A stretch of DNA of 64,000 bases, from NCBI RefSeq assembly GCF_001550155.1, contig NZ_LRUF01000011.1:57882-121881 (forward strand). The letters run 5' to 3'. Positions 36,202 through 47,885 of the stretch are shown in pieces. Position 1 is the first letter of the stretch. Every line of letters begins with the position of its first letter. Position numbers and translations under genes: made by a program. The notes below the pieces were generated by a model that was given only the letters and a program-made list of their open reading frames with translations, made no database searches and was not told the origin of the DNA. The stretch is from Pseudoalteromonas arabiensis. Lineage in GTDB: Bacteria > Pseudomonadota > Gammaproteobacteria > Enterobacterales > Alteromonadaceae.

Positions 36202-37767
36202 ATGGCGAGTAAAAAGACTATGCTCGATATTGCAATCGCACTGGCAAGAGTAAGCCCTGAATATACAAACTTTAATTATTTACTGGATTGCATAAACGAG
36301 TGGATAGCCTGTGATGCGCTCGCACTACTTCTTAACAAAGGAGATGTGTTAAAACCGGTTGCCTTACAAGGCTTATCACATGACACGCTAGGCAGACGCT
36401 TTAAAATCGACGAACATCCACGTTTATATGAGATATGCCAAGCAACTCAGCCATTAAAATTTGCCAAAGAATGTGGGTTACCAGACCCTTATGATGGTTT
36501 ACTTAAGCGCAAACATGGTGATTTTCCCGTACACGCCTGCATGGGTATTCCACTGTATAGCAGTCACCCAAAAAACCCGAATTTACTGGCTGTCATTACA
36601 TTTGACAGCTTGGATGAATATGCATTTGATGACTTAGACTCCGCAGAGTTAAAACAACTAATGCAGCTCATTTCTGCACATGTTGAAAGTGTATTAACCT
36701 TGCAACACTATCAGCATCATGCGCAGCATAACTATCAGCTTGCACAACAGCTTAACCTTGCGGCTCTTACCAGAGAAGGAGTCGAGATCATAGGTAATAG
36801 CCATGCAATACAAGCACTAAAAAATGACATTCAATTGGTCGCAGCATCCGAATTTAGTGTGTTGATCCAAGGTGAAACGGGCGTGGGTAAAGAGCTGGTT
36901 GCCCGCAATATTCACTTAAATTCAAAACGCCGCGAGCAGCCTCTTATTCATCTCAACTGTGCTTCATTACCAGAGAATTTAGCTGAGAGCGAGTTTTTCG
37001 GCCACAGTAAAGGCGCCTTTACGGGTGCACATTCAGCTCGTCAGGGAAAGTTTCAACTCGCCGATGGCGGCACGCTGTTTTTAGACGAGATTGGCGAGTT
37101 ACCCCTTGCGATGCAAAGTAAACTACTACGCGTATTGCAAAGTGGTGAAATACAAACTGTGGGTGAAGATCAGACTCATTATGTCGATGTACGGGTTATT
37201 GCTGCAACAAACCGTGATTTAAAACAAGAAGTTGCAGAGGGGCGTTTTCGAGCAGATCTGTTTCATAGGCTGAGTGTTTACCCGCTGAATGTGCCAGCGC
37301 TGAGGGCCCGTGATAACGATGTTATTTTACTTGCTGGCTTTTTCGTGGAGCAAACTGCACGTAAGCTTGCGATAAAACAACTAAAGCTAAGTGTAGACAC
37401 CCAAGTATTATTGCGTCAATACGATTGGCCTGGCAACGTCAGAGAACTTGAACACGTCATTAGTCGCGCAGCATTAAAAGCAAAGCAACAACAGTGGCAG
37501 CAGGATATTATTACTATAGAGCCTGCGCATTGTAATATTGAGCAGCTATCAAATAAGGAGAGCTATACAGCAGTAGAGCACAAGAATGCGCTACCAGAAC
37601 TGTCGCTAAAAGAGGCCACTGAAGCATTCAACTACCAACTAATTATGCAGCAACTTGAGCGGCATAACCTAAATTGGGCAGCCACAGCACGCACCCTTAA
37701 AGTGGATAGAGCCAATCTAGTGCGACTCGCGAAACGCTTAGGTATCAGTGTTAAAAAGTCACTCTAG
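36202..37767 (+). CDS. norR: NO-responsive sigma-54 activator NorR
   Basis: A 521-residue three-domain activator. The GAF domain (1-170) retains LPDPYDG (93-99) and Cys113, residues tied to the non-heme iron that senses NO. The AAA+ domain has Walker A GETGVGKE (224-231) and the sigma-54 contact loop GAFTGA (271-276). A Fis-type helix-turn-helix ends the protein (NLNWAATARTLKVDRANLVRL). It activates the divergent nnrS-hmp promoter. No norVW reductase is present here, so detoxification relies on Hmp and NnrS at this locus. The 3' end overlaps the LysR gene by four bases. Confidence 0.95.
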   Translation: MASKKTMLDIAIALARVSPEYTNFNYLLDCINEWIACDALALLLNKGDVLKPVALQGLSHDTLGRRFKIDEHPRLYEICQATQPLKFAKECGLPDPYDGLLKRKHGDFPVHACMGIPLYSSHPKNPNLLAVITFDSLDEYAFDDLDSAELKQLMQLISAHVESVLTLQHYQHHAQHNYQLAQQLNLAALTREGVEIIGNSHAIQALKNDIQLVAASEFSVLIQGETGVGKELVARNIHLNSKRREQPLIHLNCASLPENLAESEFFGHSKGAFTGAHSARQGKFQLADGGTLFLDEIGELPLAMQSKLLRVLQSGEIQTVGEDQTHYVDVRVIAATNRDLKQEVAEGRFRADLFHRLSVYPLNVPALRARDNDVILLAGFFVEQTARKLAIKQLKLSVDTQVLLRQYDWPGNVRELEHVISRAALKAKQQQWQQDIITIEPAHCNIEQLSNKESYTAVEHKNALPELSLKEATEAFNYQLIMQQLERHNLNWAATARTLKVDRANLVRLAKRLGISVKKSL

Positions 37768-38657
37768 CTTGTTAGCTTTTTAAAGTAAGCTTTTAGTAAC
37801 TGACTAAAAGCTTGCACTTTAGCAGTACGGTGCACCAAATGATGTGTCACCAGCCAAAGGTCTGTTGGCCAAGCAAGTTCTTTTGCTAATACTGGCACTA
37901 AATCAGGATACTGCTGTGCCACTTCGTGCTGCAAGCCACCAATACCAAGTCCCCTAACAATAGCGCGGGTTGCTTCTGATGTTTCTGATACTCTAAGTTT
38001 GATTTGTGCTGGTGCTATGTGCTCATCGACCCAAGCAAAATAAGGTACTTTTCCATTATATCCTGCCACTCCAGATACAAAACTATGTTGCTCTAACTGC
38101 TGAATACTCTTTGGCATACCATATTTTTCAATATAGCTTTTTGAGGCATAAAACCCAGACGATAACTCCGCTAAATGCTGGGCAATATAATCGCCTTCAT
38201 CAGGGCGCGGACCCGCTCTAACAGCAATATGTGCTTGACCATGGTCGAGTCGTAGACGATTTTGGTCAAGAATAACCTCAAGCTGCACTTGTGGGTGTAA
38301 ACTTTGGAACTGCTCACAAACATCACTGAGCACATCAATAAAACCACTCACCGTGGTTAATAATAAGCTGCCTCGTAACTGGCTGTCAGCAGCAATGATA
38401 TCGTTATGGAGCTTTTCAAGTTCTGCATTAATCGATTTAGCCGTGGCAAACAACTTAGCGCCAATTTCTGTCACTGTATAACCACGGGCATGGCGGTGAA
38501 ATAACCGTGCATCAAGGTTATCTTCTAAATTGTTGATTCTTCTTAGTACTGTGCTGTGATGAACACCCAAGGACTCCGCGGCAGCCGTTAAAGTACCTCG
38601 TCTAGCTACTTCATAAGCGACCTTAACATCTTGCCAATCATCAAATTGAATTGCCAT
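37764..38657 (-). CDS. LysR family transcriptional regulator
   Basis: A 297-residue LysR regulator. The N-terminal winged helix (1-60) shows RRGTLTAAAESLGVHHSTVLRRINNLE, and a substrate-binding domain follows. It is divergent from the FMN reductase gene, with a 16-bp palindrome in the gap, so control of that neighbour is likely. The inducer is unknown; quinones or electrophiles would be reasonable given the target. Confidence 0.9.
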   Translation of the reverse strand: MAIQFDDWQDVKVAYEVARRGTLTAAAESLGVHHSTVLRRINNLEDNLDARLFHRHARGYTVTEIGAKLFATAKSINAELEKLHNDIIAADSQLRGSLLLTTVSGFIDVLSDVCEQFQSLHPQVQLEVILDQNRLRLDHGQAHIAVRAGPRPDEGDYIAQHLAELSSGFYASKSYIEKYGMPKSIQQLEQHSFVSGVAGYNGKVPYFAWVDEHIAPAQIKLRVSETSEATRAIVRGLGIGGLQHEVAQQYPDLVPVLAKELAWPTDLWLVTHHLVHRTAKVQAFSQLLKAYFKKLTS

Positions 38658-38669
38658 AACAGCTCCTCA

Positions 38670-38685
38670 TGTGCATTTACGCACA
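38670..38685. promoter_or_regulatory. Candidate LysR operator
   Basis: TGTGC-N6-GCACA, a perfect 5-bp inverted repeat of T-N11-A form between the divergent LysR and reductase genes, 12 bases before the LysR start. Fits the usual LysR recognition pattern. Confidence 0.5.
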
Positions 38686-38774
38686 TAAGTTTTGCGTTTA
38701 TTTAGCTTTTCTGCAAGCTATTTTTTGCTACAGTGAGCATATCAACAACAGTGAAGCTTAAAAAGGAACCCCTC

Positions 38775-39344
38775 ATGACAGCGCCAAAAATTATTGCCCT
38801 CGCAGGCAGCCTACGTAAAGACAGCTTTAACCAAAAACTAATTAATGAGGCAGCACGCTTCGCCCTCGAAAGTGGTGCAGAAGTAGAAGTCATTAAGTTA
38901 AGCGATTTAGACCTACCGTTATTTGATGAAGATATTGAAGCGCAAGGCACACCCGCTGGGGCACAATTATTAAAAGATAAACTTCGTGCAGCAGACGGCA
39001 TTCTGCTGGCAAGCCCCGAATATAATGGCTCAATTACGGCACCACTTAAAAACGCTATCGATTGGGCATCTCGCACTGAGCAAGGCGCGGTACCAGCATT
39101 TCGTAATAAAGTAACCGCGCTCTATGCTTCTTCACCAGGCGGTTTAGGCGGCTTACGTGGTTTAAACCACGTGCGTGATATTTTATCAGGTATTGGCAGC
39201 TTAATACTTGCAGATCAATTAGCTGTGTCTGCTATCCACACTAAATTAGATGAACAGGGCCGCATTAATGATGCTGATACAGCGGAACAAGTTGCCAGCC
39301 TAGCTCAACAACTTGTTAGTGTGGCAAGTAAATTAAATAAGTAA
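38775..39344 (+). CDS. NADPH-dependent FMN reductase / quinone reductase
   Basis: A 189-residue flavodoxin-like reductase of the NADPH-dependent FMN reductase family (ChrR/YieF-like). FMN-binding motifs are AGSLRKDSFNQKL near the start and SPEYNGSITAPLKNAIDW around residues 75-92; the later SPGGLGGLRGLNHVR loop also fits. Such enzymes carry out two-electron quinone or chromate reduction. A GTG frame begins at 38733, but ATG at 38775 follows AAAAGGAACC and matches the domain start. Confidence 0.9.
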   Translation: MTAPKIIALAGSLRKDSFNQKLINEAARFALESGAEVEVIKLSDLDLPLFDEDIEAQGTPAGAQLLKDKLRAADGILLASPEYNGSITAPLKNAIDWASRTEQGAVPAFRNKVTALYASSPGGLGGLRGLNHVRDILSGIGSLILADQLAVSAIHTKLDEQGRINDADTAEQVASLAQQLVSVASKLNK

Positions 39345-39370
39345 GTAAGCCTGATTTAATTTAATAGCCC

Positions 39371-39817
39371 TTAGCTGAGTTTTGTCGCTGCCAGTTTCGC
39401 AGCGATAAAATCTTCATGAGTCACATATAAGAGGCTAGCGACACGGCGAATCACAACCTCTTCATGTTTATCTAATTCACCATCAGCATAGGCTAAACGC
39501 CATAACAGCTCGATAATATCAATACGCTGCTCAGCACTACACTGTGCATTTATTTGTTTAGAAAACTGAAAATAATCAATCGCTTCATCTAAATTTTTAG
39601 AGGCGCTATCAATGAGCTCCTGAACCTCATCGTCTGTTAAAGAAAAATATTTCTTTAAGGTGTCATTCAGTGTTTGTTGCTCATCATCTTGTAATTCACT
39701 GTCAGCGCGCATAACCTCGATTAATAAAGCGGCAACCGCTGTTTTTAGGTCATGCTCACTAATATTAGATTGAGTATCGTCCATCGCTGAAAATAGCTGT
39801 TTTATTTTATTGAGCAT
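39371..39817 (-). CDS. TerB-like family protein
   Basis: A 148-residue, all-helical acidic protein of the TerB/tellurite-resistance-like superfamily. Two repeats of the acidic signature occur: MRADSELQDDEQQTL and AYADGELDKHEE, which in TerB bind divalent metal. No other ter gene is nearby, so resistance is not implied. GTG at 39820 is an alternative start. Confidence 0.85.
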   Translation of the reverse strand: MLNKIKQLFSAMDDTQSNISEHDLKTAVAALLIEVMRADSELQDDEQQTLNDTLKKYFSLTDDEVQELIDSASKNLDEAIDYFQFSKQINAQCSAEQRIDIIELLWRLAYADGELDKHEEVVIRRVASLLYVTHEDFIAAKLAATKLS

Positions 39818-39952
39818 CACATTTTACCTTTTGAGTGTTAGACTAGGTATAAGATATAAACTAACGTTACCCTAGTTTGACTGTCGAAGCTAATTCATGG
39901 TTCAACAACACGCGCTAGAATTATTGCATCAATCACATGGAGTTAGGTGTTT

Positions 39953-40318
39953 ATGAACAAACCCCGTTCGATATTCGCATTATCAATCAGCGCCCTTTTA
40001 CTTACCGCTGGCTTTTCCCCTGCATACGCTGAAGAAACCGAAACAGAAAAACTTTTCGACTTTGATGAAGAAGTCCACTACTACCAAACTAAATTAGCCG
40101 ATGGCCGCTACCACCTCGAAATTCAGTCTGATGACTACAAGCACTTTCGCAATCAAAGCGTATTTTTGCTGCGCCATGCCAGCCGTTTATGTAGAGACAA
40201 ACCGTTTATGTTAAGAGTGACTGATGGTGTACAGGAGTATGAACGCTTTCCCACTAAACCACGCCCCTACCAGCCACCTTTAACGGTTGTTTTACAATGC
40301 GAGGATGACGCTAAATAG
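39953..40318 (+). CDS. Small secreted protein of unknown function
   Basis: A 121-residue exported protein with a clear signal peptide ending PAYA. The mature part is acidic at first (EETETEKLFDFDEE), then mixed, with two cysteines (SRLCRDK and VLQCEDD) likely paired. I recognise no family. GTG at 39947 would add two residues; ATG at 39953 is preferred. It meets the next gene tail to tail with two bases between. Confidence 0.75.
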   Translation: MNKPRSIFALSISALLLTAGFSPAYAEETETEKLFDFDEEVHYYQTKLADGRYHLEIQSDDYKHFRNQSVFLLRHASRLCRDKPFMLRVTDGVQEYERFPTKPRPYQPPLTVVLQCEDDAK

Positions 40319-40320
40319 CG

Positions 40321-40914
40321 CTAGTCTTCATACCCCCACGGAGCACTTGGTGGTGTAATTGGCTTTGTTAAATCAAAATCAACGCGAAACTCACGCCCTT
40401 CTCGCACTAAACGATACGTAAATTGCTTGGGGTAAATATATATTTGCCACGTATTGCCCATTGATTGTGGAATACCTTGGCTCACAAACAACTGTTTTGA
40501 ATATTGATCAGCCGGGAACGACTGTGCATTAGCAAAACCCGCATCAAGGGTATGGCCCCCATACATGGTTGATTTATCATCGCTGCCATCTTTATGGCGA
40601 TGGTCATGCTTTAAACTCAAACCACTGCCTGTTTTTGTGATGATCCATGTACGAGACGCATCATCGCCCACATGAAATGGCACTTGCAATTCACGTTCAT
40701 TACAACGACGCACATGCATCACTAACTTTTTACCCGCAAATGAACTGGGGCCTGTCGCGTTATCAACGCTCACTTTACCTTCGTAAGCTTTGCCACAATG
40801 GGCTGCAATATTATCAAAAAAGCCATCATGGCTTGGAATTGACACTAACGGTGCAGGACGCGCAGCCGCTACTGATGATGCTGCCACGAGCACCGATGCC
40901 ACTAAGTATTTCAT
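40321..40914 (-). CDS. Secreted protein of unknown function
   Basis: A 197-residue exported protein: a signal peptide (ASVLVAASSVAAA) precedes a mature chain with two cysteines (AAHCGKAYEG and VRRCNEREL) and a His/Asp-rich segment LKHDHRHKDGSDD that could bind metal. The C-terminal part is beta-rich. I know no named family, though similar proteins occur widely in marine gammaproteobacteria. Confidence 0.75.
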   Translation of the reverse strand: MKYLVASVLVAASSVAAARPAPLVSIPSHDGFFDNIAAHCGKAYEGKVSVDNATGPSSFAGKKLVMHVRRCNERELQVPFHVGDDASRTWIITKTGSGLSLKHDHRHKDGSDDKSTMYGGHTLDAGFANAQSFPADQYSKQLFVSQGIPQSMGNTWQIYIYPKQFTYRLVREGREFRVDFDLTKPITPPSAPWGYED

Positions 40915-41006
40915 GGTGTGTTCCTAAAATAAAAATATTAACCCTAGCCTAGCGATTTAAAGCTAATAAAGAAAACAATCACGATAAACTGCTTGTCTAA
41001 AAATAG

Positions 41007-41993
41007 TTACGATGGGTTTGTAGCTAGTTGTATGTCATGTTCAGCGCGCGATTTCATGAATTTCAGAAGAGCTTTGTGAAAATCCTGAAAGATCACCTCT
41101 CCCCACACTCGTGAATAAATGCCAAAATTAGTGTTATCAAGTACAGTCGTTTTTAGGCTCAACAGCGTTTGATTCTTACCACTTGCAACTAATTCATAAC
41201 CGCCATGTAACGGCGAAAAATATTCACCACCTAATTTCACATGCTGATCCAGCGCCTTATCAGGAATTAAGTCTGGGTCTATATCAAACTTATAAAGCAT
41301 TTTCTCATTCGGCTGCCACTCAGTTATCACTTCTTTAAATACTACATTTTTCTGCCACTGACTGGTTCTTATTGCACCGACTCCATCCCCACTCATATCA
41401 GCTCGAATTGGCCTTGGAATACCAATTAAATGCGAAAATGAGCTCGGATACTCGCCCTCGTGAATTTGGCTAACATTAGCCAATTGTTGCCACACAACGT
41501 CAACAGGCGCATTTATAACAATCGTATTTTTAACTTCGTAAGTTTTCGATAGGTGTAAAAAGTTGAACTCTAAAGGAGAAAGAATTAACGGCAGCAATGC
41601 TACCGACATCACCGCTTTGTTGCTTTTCTTTGCCCAAAGTCGATGGCAGAGCCCTGCTAACATACCGCCAATACTAGCAAAAAACATAAATGCAGGGAGT
41701 GCCATTGCAACGCAGATGCTGCCCTCTAAAAGAGTAATAACACTCACAAATAAGAAGATAAAAATAGGCTGCCAAGCGATCACTGCCATTCTTCCGTATG
41801 TCATCACAGGCAGCTGATTGTATTCAAAATGTACCCGTATAAACCCAATAGCAACAGGCACTAAAAACATAAACGAAATAGTAACAAGGCTACCGAAATT
41901 AAACGTTCCGCTAACTTCAAGAAAAATGCGTATGCAGATGCCGTAAAGAACACCCATCAAGATGCCGATAGATTTAGGAGAAAGAGGCCACAT
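41007..41993 (-). CDS. Membrane protein with C-terminal SRPBCC (START-like) domain
   Basis: A 328-residue protein. Residues 1-150 contain about five membrane helices. Residues 160-310 form an SRPBCC/polyketide-cyclase-like domain that opens with NTIVINAPVDVVWQQLANVS, the usual first strand and helix of such lipid- or ligand-binding pockets. The combination of a membrane module and a START-like domain is not tied to a function I know. Stands alone, with a terminator-bearing gap to leuD. Confidence 0.8.
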   Translation of the reverse strand: MWPLSPKSIGILMGVLYGICIRIFLEVSGTFNFGSLVTISFMFLVPVAIGFIRVHFEYNQLPVMTYGRMAVIAWQPIFIFLFVSVITLLEGSICVAMALPAFMFFASIGGMLAGLCHRLWAKKSNKAVMSVALLPLILSPLEFNFLHLSKTYEVKNTIVINAPVDVVWQQLANVSQIHEGEYPSSFSHLIGIPRPIRADMSGDGVGAIRTSQWQKNVVFKEVITEWQPNEKMLYKFDIDPDLIPDKALDQHVKLGGEYFSPLHGGYELVASGKNQTLLSLKTTVLDNTNFGIYSRVWGEVIFQDFHKALLKFMKSRAEHDIQLATNPS

Positions 41994-42057
41994 AGTTATT
42001 TGTTGTTTTCGTTATTTTACCAACCAAATTAACAACTTTCTTTTTTAGAAACAAATA

Positions 42058-42080
42058 AAAACGCGACTTTCGCCGCGTTT
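42058..42080 (-). terminator. Terminator of the leuABCD operon
   Basis: AAACGCG / CGCGTTT stem around a 9-base loop, followed on the minus strand by TTATTTGTTT. It is 24 bases after the leuD stop. Confidence 0.7.
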
Positions 42081-42104
42081 AGGTTCCACATGTAATAAAA
42101 CCTT

Positions 42105-42704
42105 TTATTGCCAAGGGCGCTCAGCTTTAAGCTTAGTTTCAAAGGCATCAATTTGGCTGTTAAGTGTTTCAGTCACACCAATAAAGTCCAAGCCACTTAG
42201 TAAACGCTCTTTAATGTCATGACGAATATCAAAGTGAATGGTGTCAAACTTATCGCTACGAAGTTGTTGGTTTTCTAAATCAACTTCGATATGAATAGCA
42301 TCATGCTGTTCACTCAGCACAAATAATTGCTCAAGTGTTTCTGCTGGTAATGCGATAGCAAGCATTTGGTTATTGCCGCAGTTATTAAAGAAAATATCGG
42401 CAAAACTTTCCGCTAAGATAACTTCAAAACCATATTGCTTTAATGCCCATGGCGCGTGCTCGCGCGATGAACCACAACCAAAGTTGTCGCGAGTTAAAAG
42501 AATTTGCGCACCTTGGTAACAAGGACGATTCAAAATAAACTCAGGGTTTGGCTCGCCGTTATCTAAATAACGCCAATCGTAAAAAAGCGCCGCATCAAAA
42601 CCATCACGGCTGGTCGACGTTAAAAACTGCTTTGGAATAATTTGGTCAGTATCAACATTGTTTTTATCTAACGGGGCAATTAAGCCACTAAAAAATACGC
42701 TCAT
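42105..42704 (-). CDS. leuD: 3-isopropylmalate dehydratase small subunit
   Basis: A 199-residue small subunit that pairs with LeuC to isomerize 2- to 3-isopropylmalate. The substrate-recognition motif FGCGSSREHAPWAL is present, as are DTDQIIPKQFL near the start and the SFADIFFNNCGNN block. Its start overlaps the leuC stop by one base. Confidence 0.97.
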   Translation of the reverse strand: MSVFFSGLIAPLDKNNVDTDQIIPKQFLTSTSRDGFDAALFYDWRYLDNGEPNPEFILNRPCYQGAQILLTRDNFGCGSSREHAPWALKQYGFEVILAESFADIFFNNCGNNQMLAIALPAETLEQLFVLSEQHDAIHIEVDLENQQLRSDKFDTIHFDIRHDIKERLLSGLDFIGVTETLNSQIDAFETKLKAERPWQ

Positions 42705-44104
42705 TAGGCTTCTCCTCTGATATCAACAAAACGACCATGAATTGCCGCTGCCGCTGCCATTGCAGGGCTCACTAAGTGAGTGCGACCACCGCGACCTTGG
42801 CGACCTTCAAAGTTACGATTTGAGGTCGACGCACAGCGTTTACCGGCTTCTAATCTATCATCATTCATTGCTAAGCACATTGAACAACCTGGTTCACGCC
42901 ATTCAAAGCCAGCTGCTTTGAAGATATCTGCAAGGCCTTCGTCTTCGGCTTGTTTTTTTACAAGGCCAGAACCAGGAACAATCAGTGCTTCAACACCCGC
43001 TGCAACTTGTTTACCTTCTACAATTTGCGCAGCAGCACGTAAATCTTCAATTCGGCTATTTGTACATGAGCCAATAAAAACGGTATCAACAGTTGCTGAA
43101 GACAATTTATCGCCTGCTTTTAAGCCCATATATTTTAGTGCGCTACGGATTGCATCAGCTTTGATTAAATCTGGTTCTTGCTCAGGGTCTGGAATGAATT
43201 CATCGACGCCAATCACTTGCTCAGGGCTGGTACCCCAAGTTATTTGCGGTTGAATATCAGCAGCCTCCAATTCAACAACATGATCAAACTCTGCGCCTTC
43301 ATCCGTTTTTAGTGTTTGCCAGTAGGCAACAGCATTATCAAAGTCAGCACCTTGTGGTGCAAATGGGCGACCTTTTAAATAATCATAAGTTGTTTGATCT
43401 GGCGCGATTAACCCCGCTTTTGCACCCATTTCAATACTCATATTACAAAGCGTCATACGCGCTTCCATAGACAGCGCTTCAATTGCTTCACCACAAAACT
43501 CCGCAACATAGCCAGTACCACCCGCAGTGCCTAATTTACCGATCACCGCCATGATTAAATCTTTTGCAGTAACGGTTGGACGTAGGCGACCATTTATATG
43601 AATTTTTAACGACTTGGCTTTTTTCTGCTGTAACGTTTGAGTGGCTAGAACATGCTCAACTTCTGACGTACCAATACCGTGCGCTAGTGCGCCAAATGCA
43701 CCATGGGTAGAAGTATGGCTGTCACCACACACTATGGTTGTGCCCGGTAAGGTAATGCCCTGCTCAGGCCCCATTACATGCACAATACCTTGATTAATCG
43801 AATTTAAATCATAAAGTTGAATACCAAACTCTTTACAGTTTGCATCCAGTGCCATTAATTGATTTTTCGACACTTCACTAGCGGCATCTAATGAGCGACT
43901 TTTTGTTGAAACATTATGGTCCATAGTCGCAAAGGTTTTTTCTGGGCAACGTACTTTACGGTTTTTCTCACGTAAACCAGCAAAGGCTTGCGGTGAAGTA
44001 ACTTCATGAACTAGATGACGGTCGATATAAAGTAAATCGGTTTGATCGTTAATGTTGGCGACTACATGAGCTTGCCAGATTTTATCGTATAAGGTTTGGG
44101 CCAC
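42704..44104 (-). CDS. leuC: 3-isopropylmalate dehydratase large subunit
   Basis: A 466-residue aconitase-family [4Fe-4S] subunit. Cluster cysteines appear in IGSCTNSR and [17 protein letters not shown] and [13 protein letters not shown] are active-site blocks. The start is a GTG with AGGG nine bases upstream. There are 58 bases between leuB and leuC and no obvious internal terminator, so leuABCD is read as one operon. Confidence 0.97.
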   Translation of the reverse strand: MAQTLYDKIWQAHVVANINDQTDLLYIDRHLVHEVTSPQAFAGLREKNRKVRCPEKTFATMDHNVSTKSRSLDAASEVSKNQLMALDANCKEFGIQLYDLNSINQGIVHVMGPEQGITLPGTTIVCGDSHTSTHGAFGALAHGIGTSEVEHVLATQTLQQKKAKSLKIHINGRLRPTVTAKDLIMAVIGKLGTAGGTGYVAEFCGEAIEALSMEARMTLCNMSIEMGAKAGLIAPDQTTYDYLKGRPFAPQGADFDNAVAYWQTLKTDEGAEFDHVVELEAADIQPQITWGTSPEQVIGVDEFIPDPEQEPDLIKADAIRSALKYMGLKAGDKLSSATVDTVFIGSCTNSRIEDLRAAAQIVEGKQVAAGVEALIVPGSGLVKKQAEDEGLADIFKAAGFEWREPGCSMCLAMNDDRLEAGKRCASTSNRNFEGRQGRGGRTHLVSPAMAAAAAIHGRFVDIRGEA

Positions 44105-44162
44105 TTGCTATTCCCTCATTTTAGTTACGCTGAGTGACGAGCTCAACGCAAACAATGTTTAA

Positions 44163-46783
<2,621 letters not shown>

Positions 46784-46819
46784 AAACTGTCCTCGTTCCC
46801 AATGACCCATTAGCGAGAT

Positions 46820-46847
46820 AAAAAAAACCCCGCGTTTGCGGGGTTTT
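46820..46847 (-). terminator. leu operon attenuator (intrinsic terminator)
   Basis: On the minus strand AAAACCCCGC-AAAC-GCGGGG is followed by eight T. It lies between the leader peptide and leuA, so it must be conditional. The 5' arm (46838-46846, AAACCCCGC) can instead pair with GTGGGGCTT at 46874-46882, which would form an antiterminator. Confidence 0.9.
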
Positions 46848-46871
46848 ATAATATTTACAAATGCAAATACA

Positions 46872-46940
46872 CTAAGCCCCACCTACTTGCTTAAGCAGTA
46901 AGAGGTTCAGTGTTAATGTAATTAAACGTGTCATTTGCAT
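46872..46940 (-). CDS. leuL: leu operon leader peptide
   Basis: A 22-codon frame, read as [22 protein letters not shown] by joining two parts: [12 protein letters not shown] then [10 protein letters not shown]. It contains seven Leu codons, four in a row at 46893-46904 (CTC TTA CTG CTT). The stop codon touches the antiterminator sequence. A ribosome stalled for lack of charged tRNA-Leu would leave 46874-46882 free to form the antiterminator; a ribosome reaching the stop would cover it and allow termination. This is the classic attenuation logic of enterobacterial leuL. Confidence 0.88.
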   Translation of the reverse strand: MQMTRLITLTLNLLLLKQVGGA

Positions 46941-46974
46941 GTTAATTTTCTAAATGTGTGTTCAGTGAGCTGTA

Positions 46975-47003
46975 TTTTTAACACCCAGCACACACTCTTG
47001 CAA
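46975..47003 (-). promoter_or_regulatory. Candidate leu operon promoter
   Basis: On the minus strand TTGCAA (47003-46998) and TAAAAA (46980-46975) are 17 bp apart, each 4/6 to sigma-70 consensus. The predicted start near 46968 is 28 bases before the leader ATG. The remaining bases up to fabR (47004-47145) show only AT-rich sequence. Confidence 0.5.
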
Positions 47004-47145
47004 GCATATTTTTTTCACTAAGCACAATGCAAAGGCATAAATATAGAAATAAAAATTCACAAAACAAATAAAAAAAGGATAAAAATGACAATTTAATGGT
47101 TAGTTGTCGTTAGAAAAAGTACGTAACGCTTACGGCCTGCTTAGA

Positions 47146-47772
47146 TTAACTTTTTTCATTTCCACCGTTATCCCTAACATACAATAATGCACCACGGGCT
47201 ATATAACGTAATTGCCAAATAACACGTTCTACCAACTCTTCACGTTGCTGCCCTTCAATATCAAGCGCTTCTGCCCCTGCGTTAAATACTAAAGTGACCA
47301 TCGCTTCCGCTTGTATATAGGCATGGGTGGCATCGCATGGCGTTTCACTTTCAAGGTAATGTGCAAGCTCCAAGATGAAATGTTTTATCTCGCGAGCAAC
47401 CGCGGCACGAAACGCTTTTGAAGTACCCGAACGTTCACGCAATAACAACCTGAACTGGTTACTTGAGTTATCAATAAATTCCATGAAAGTAACAATCGAT
47501 GTAGTAATGACACTGCCACCACTTTCGATACGCCGACGGGCTTGGCGCATTAACTGGCGAAGCGTTAACCCCGCTTCATCAACCATGGTCAAGCCAAGTT
47601 CATTCATATCTTTAAAATGGCGATAAAAAGAGGTTGGCGCAATCCCTGCTTCACGAGCAACTTCACGTAAACTTAAATTAGAAAAGCTGTGATCGGCACT
47701 CAATTGATTAAATGCAGCTTCGATTAATGCTTGTCGTGTTTTTTGTTTCTGTTGCGCTCTAACACCCGACAT
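47146..47772 (-). CDS. fabR: Unsaturated fatty acid repressor FabR
   Basis: A 208-residue TetR-family regulator. The helix-turn-helix [28 protein letters not shown] (about 37-64) is nearly identical in style to E. coli FabR, which represses unsaturated fatty acid genes. ATG at 47772 is preferred over an upstream TTG. It is divergent from a desaturase gene that has a FabR-type operator. The fabR-sthA neighbourhood is also found in E. coli. Confidence 0.93.
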   Translation of the reverse strand: MSGVRAQQKQKTRQALIEAAFNQLSADHSFSNLSLREVAREAGIAPTSFYRHFKDMNELGLTMVDEAGLTLRQLMRQARRRIESGGSVITTSIVTFMEFIDNSSNQFRLLLRERSGTSKAFRAAVAREIKHFILELAHYLESETPCDATHAYIQAEAMVTLVFNAGAEALDIEGQQREELVERVIWQLRYIARGALLYVRDNGGNEKS

Positions 47773-47828
47773 GAAAACTCCCAAGGTGAACTTTTAATGA
47801 TTTTTAAGTTAATGAGACAGTCTAATAC

Positions 47829-47857
47829 TTGACGCGAAGAGTTTGAAACACTATTTT
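47829..47857 (+). promoter_or_regulatory. Desaturase promoter
   Basis: TTGACG (47829-47834) and TATTTT (47852-47857) with 17-bp spacing give a good sigma-70 promoter. The FabR-like operator begins at the next base, so a bound repressor would cover the transcript start. Confidence 0.7.
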
Positions 47858-47875
47858 AGCGTACAACTGTACGCC
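47858..47875. promoter_or_regulatory. FabR operator
   Basis: AGCGTACAACTGTACGCC contains the perfect palindrome GCGTACA-AC-TGTACGC and matches the FabR consensus AGCGTACA-N2-TGTACGCT at all but the last base. It is 11 bases before the desaturase ATG. Confidence 0.85.
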
Positions 47876-47885
47876 GAGATTTATT

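Noticed and set aside
46784..46882. 33-codon N-terminal extension of leuA
   Set aside because: It would translate through the attenuator terminator and lacks a ribosome-binding site; ATG at 46783 has one and matches the family start.
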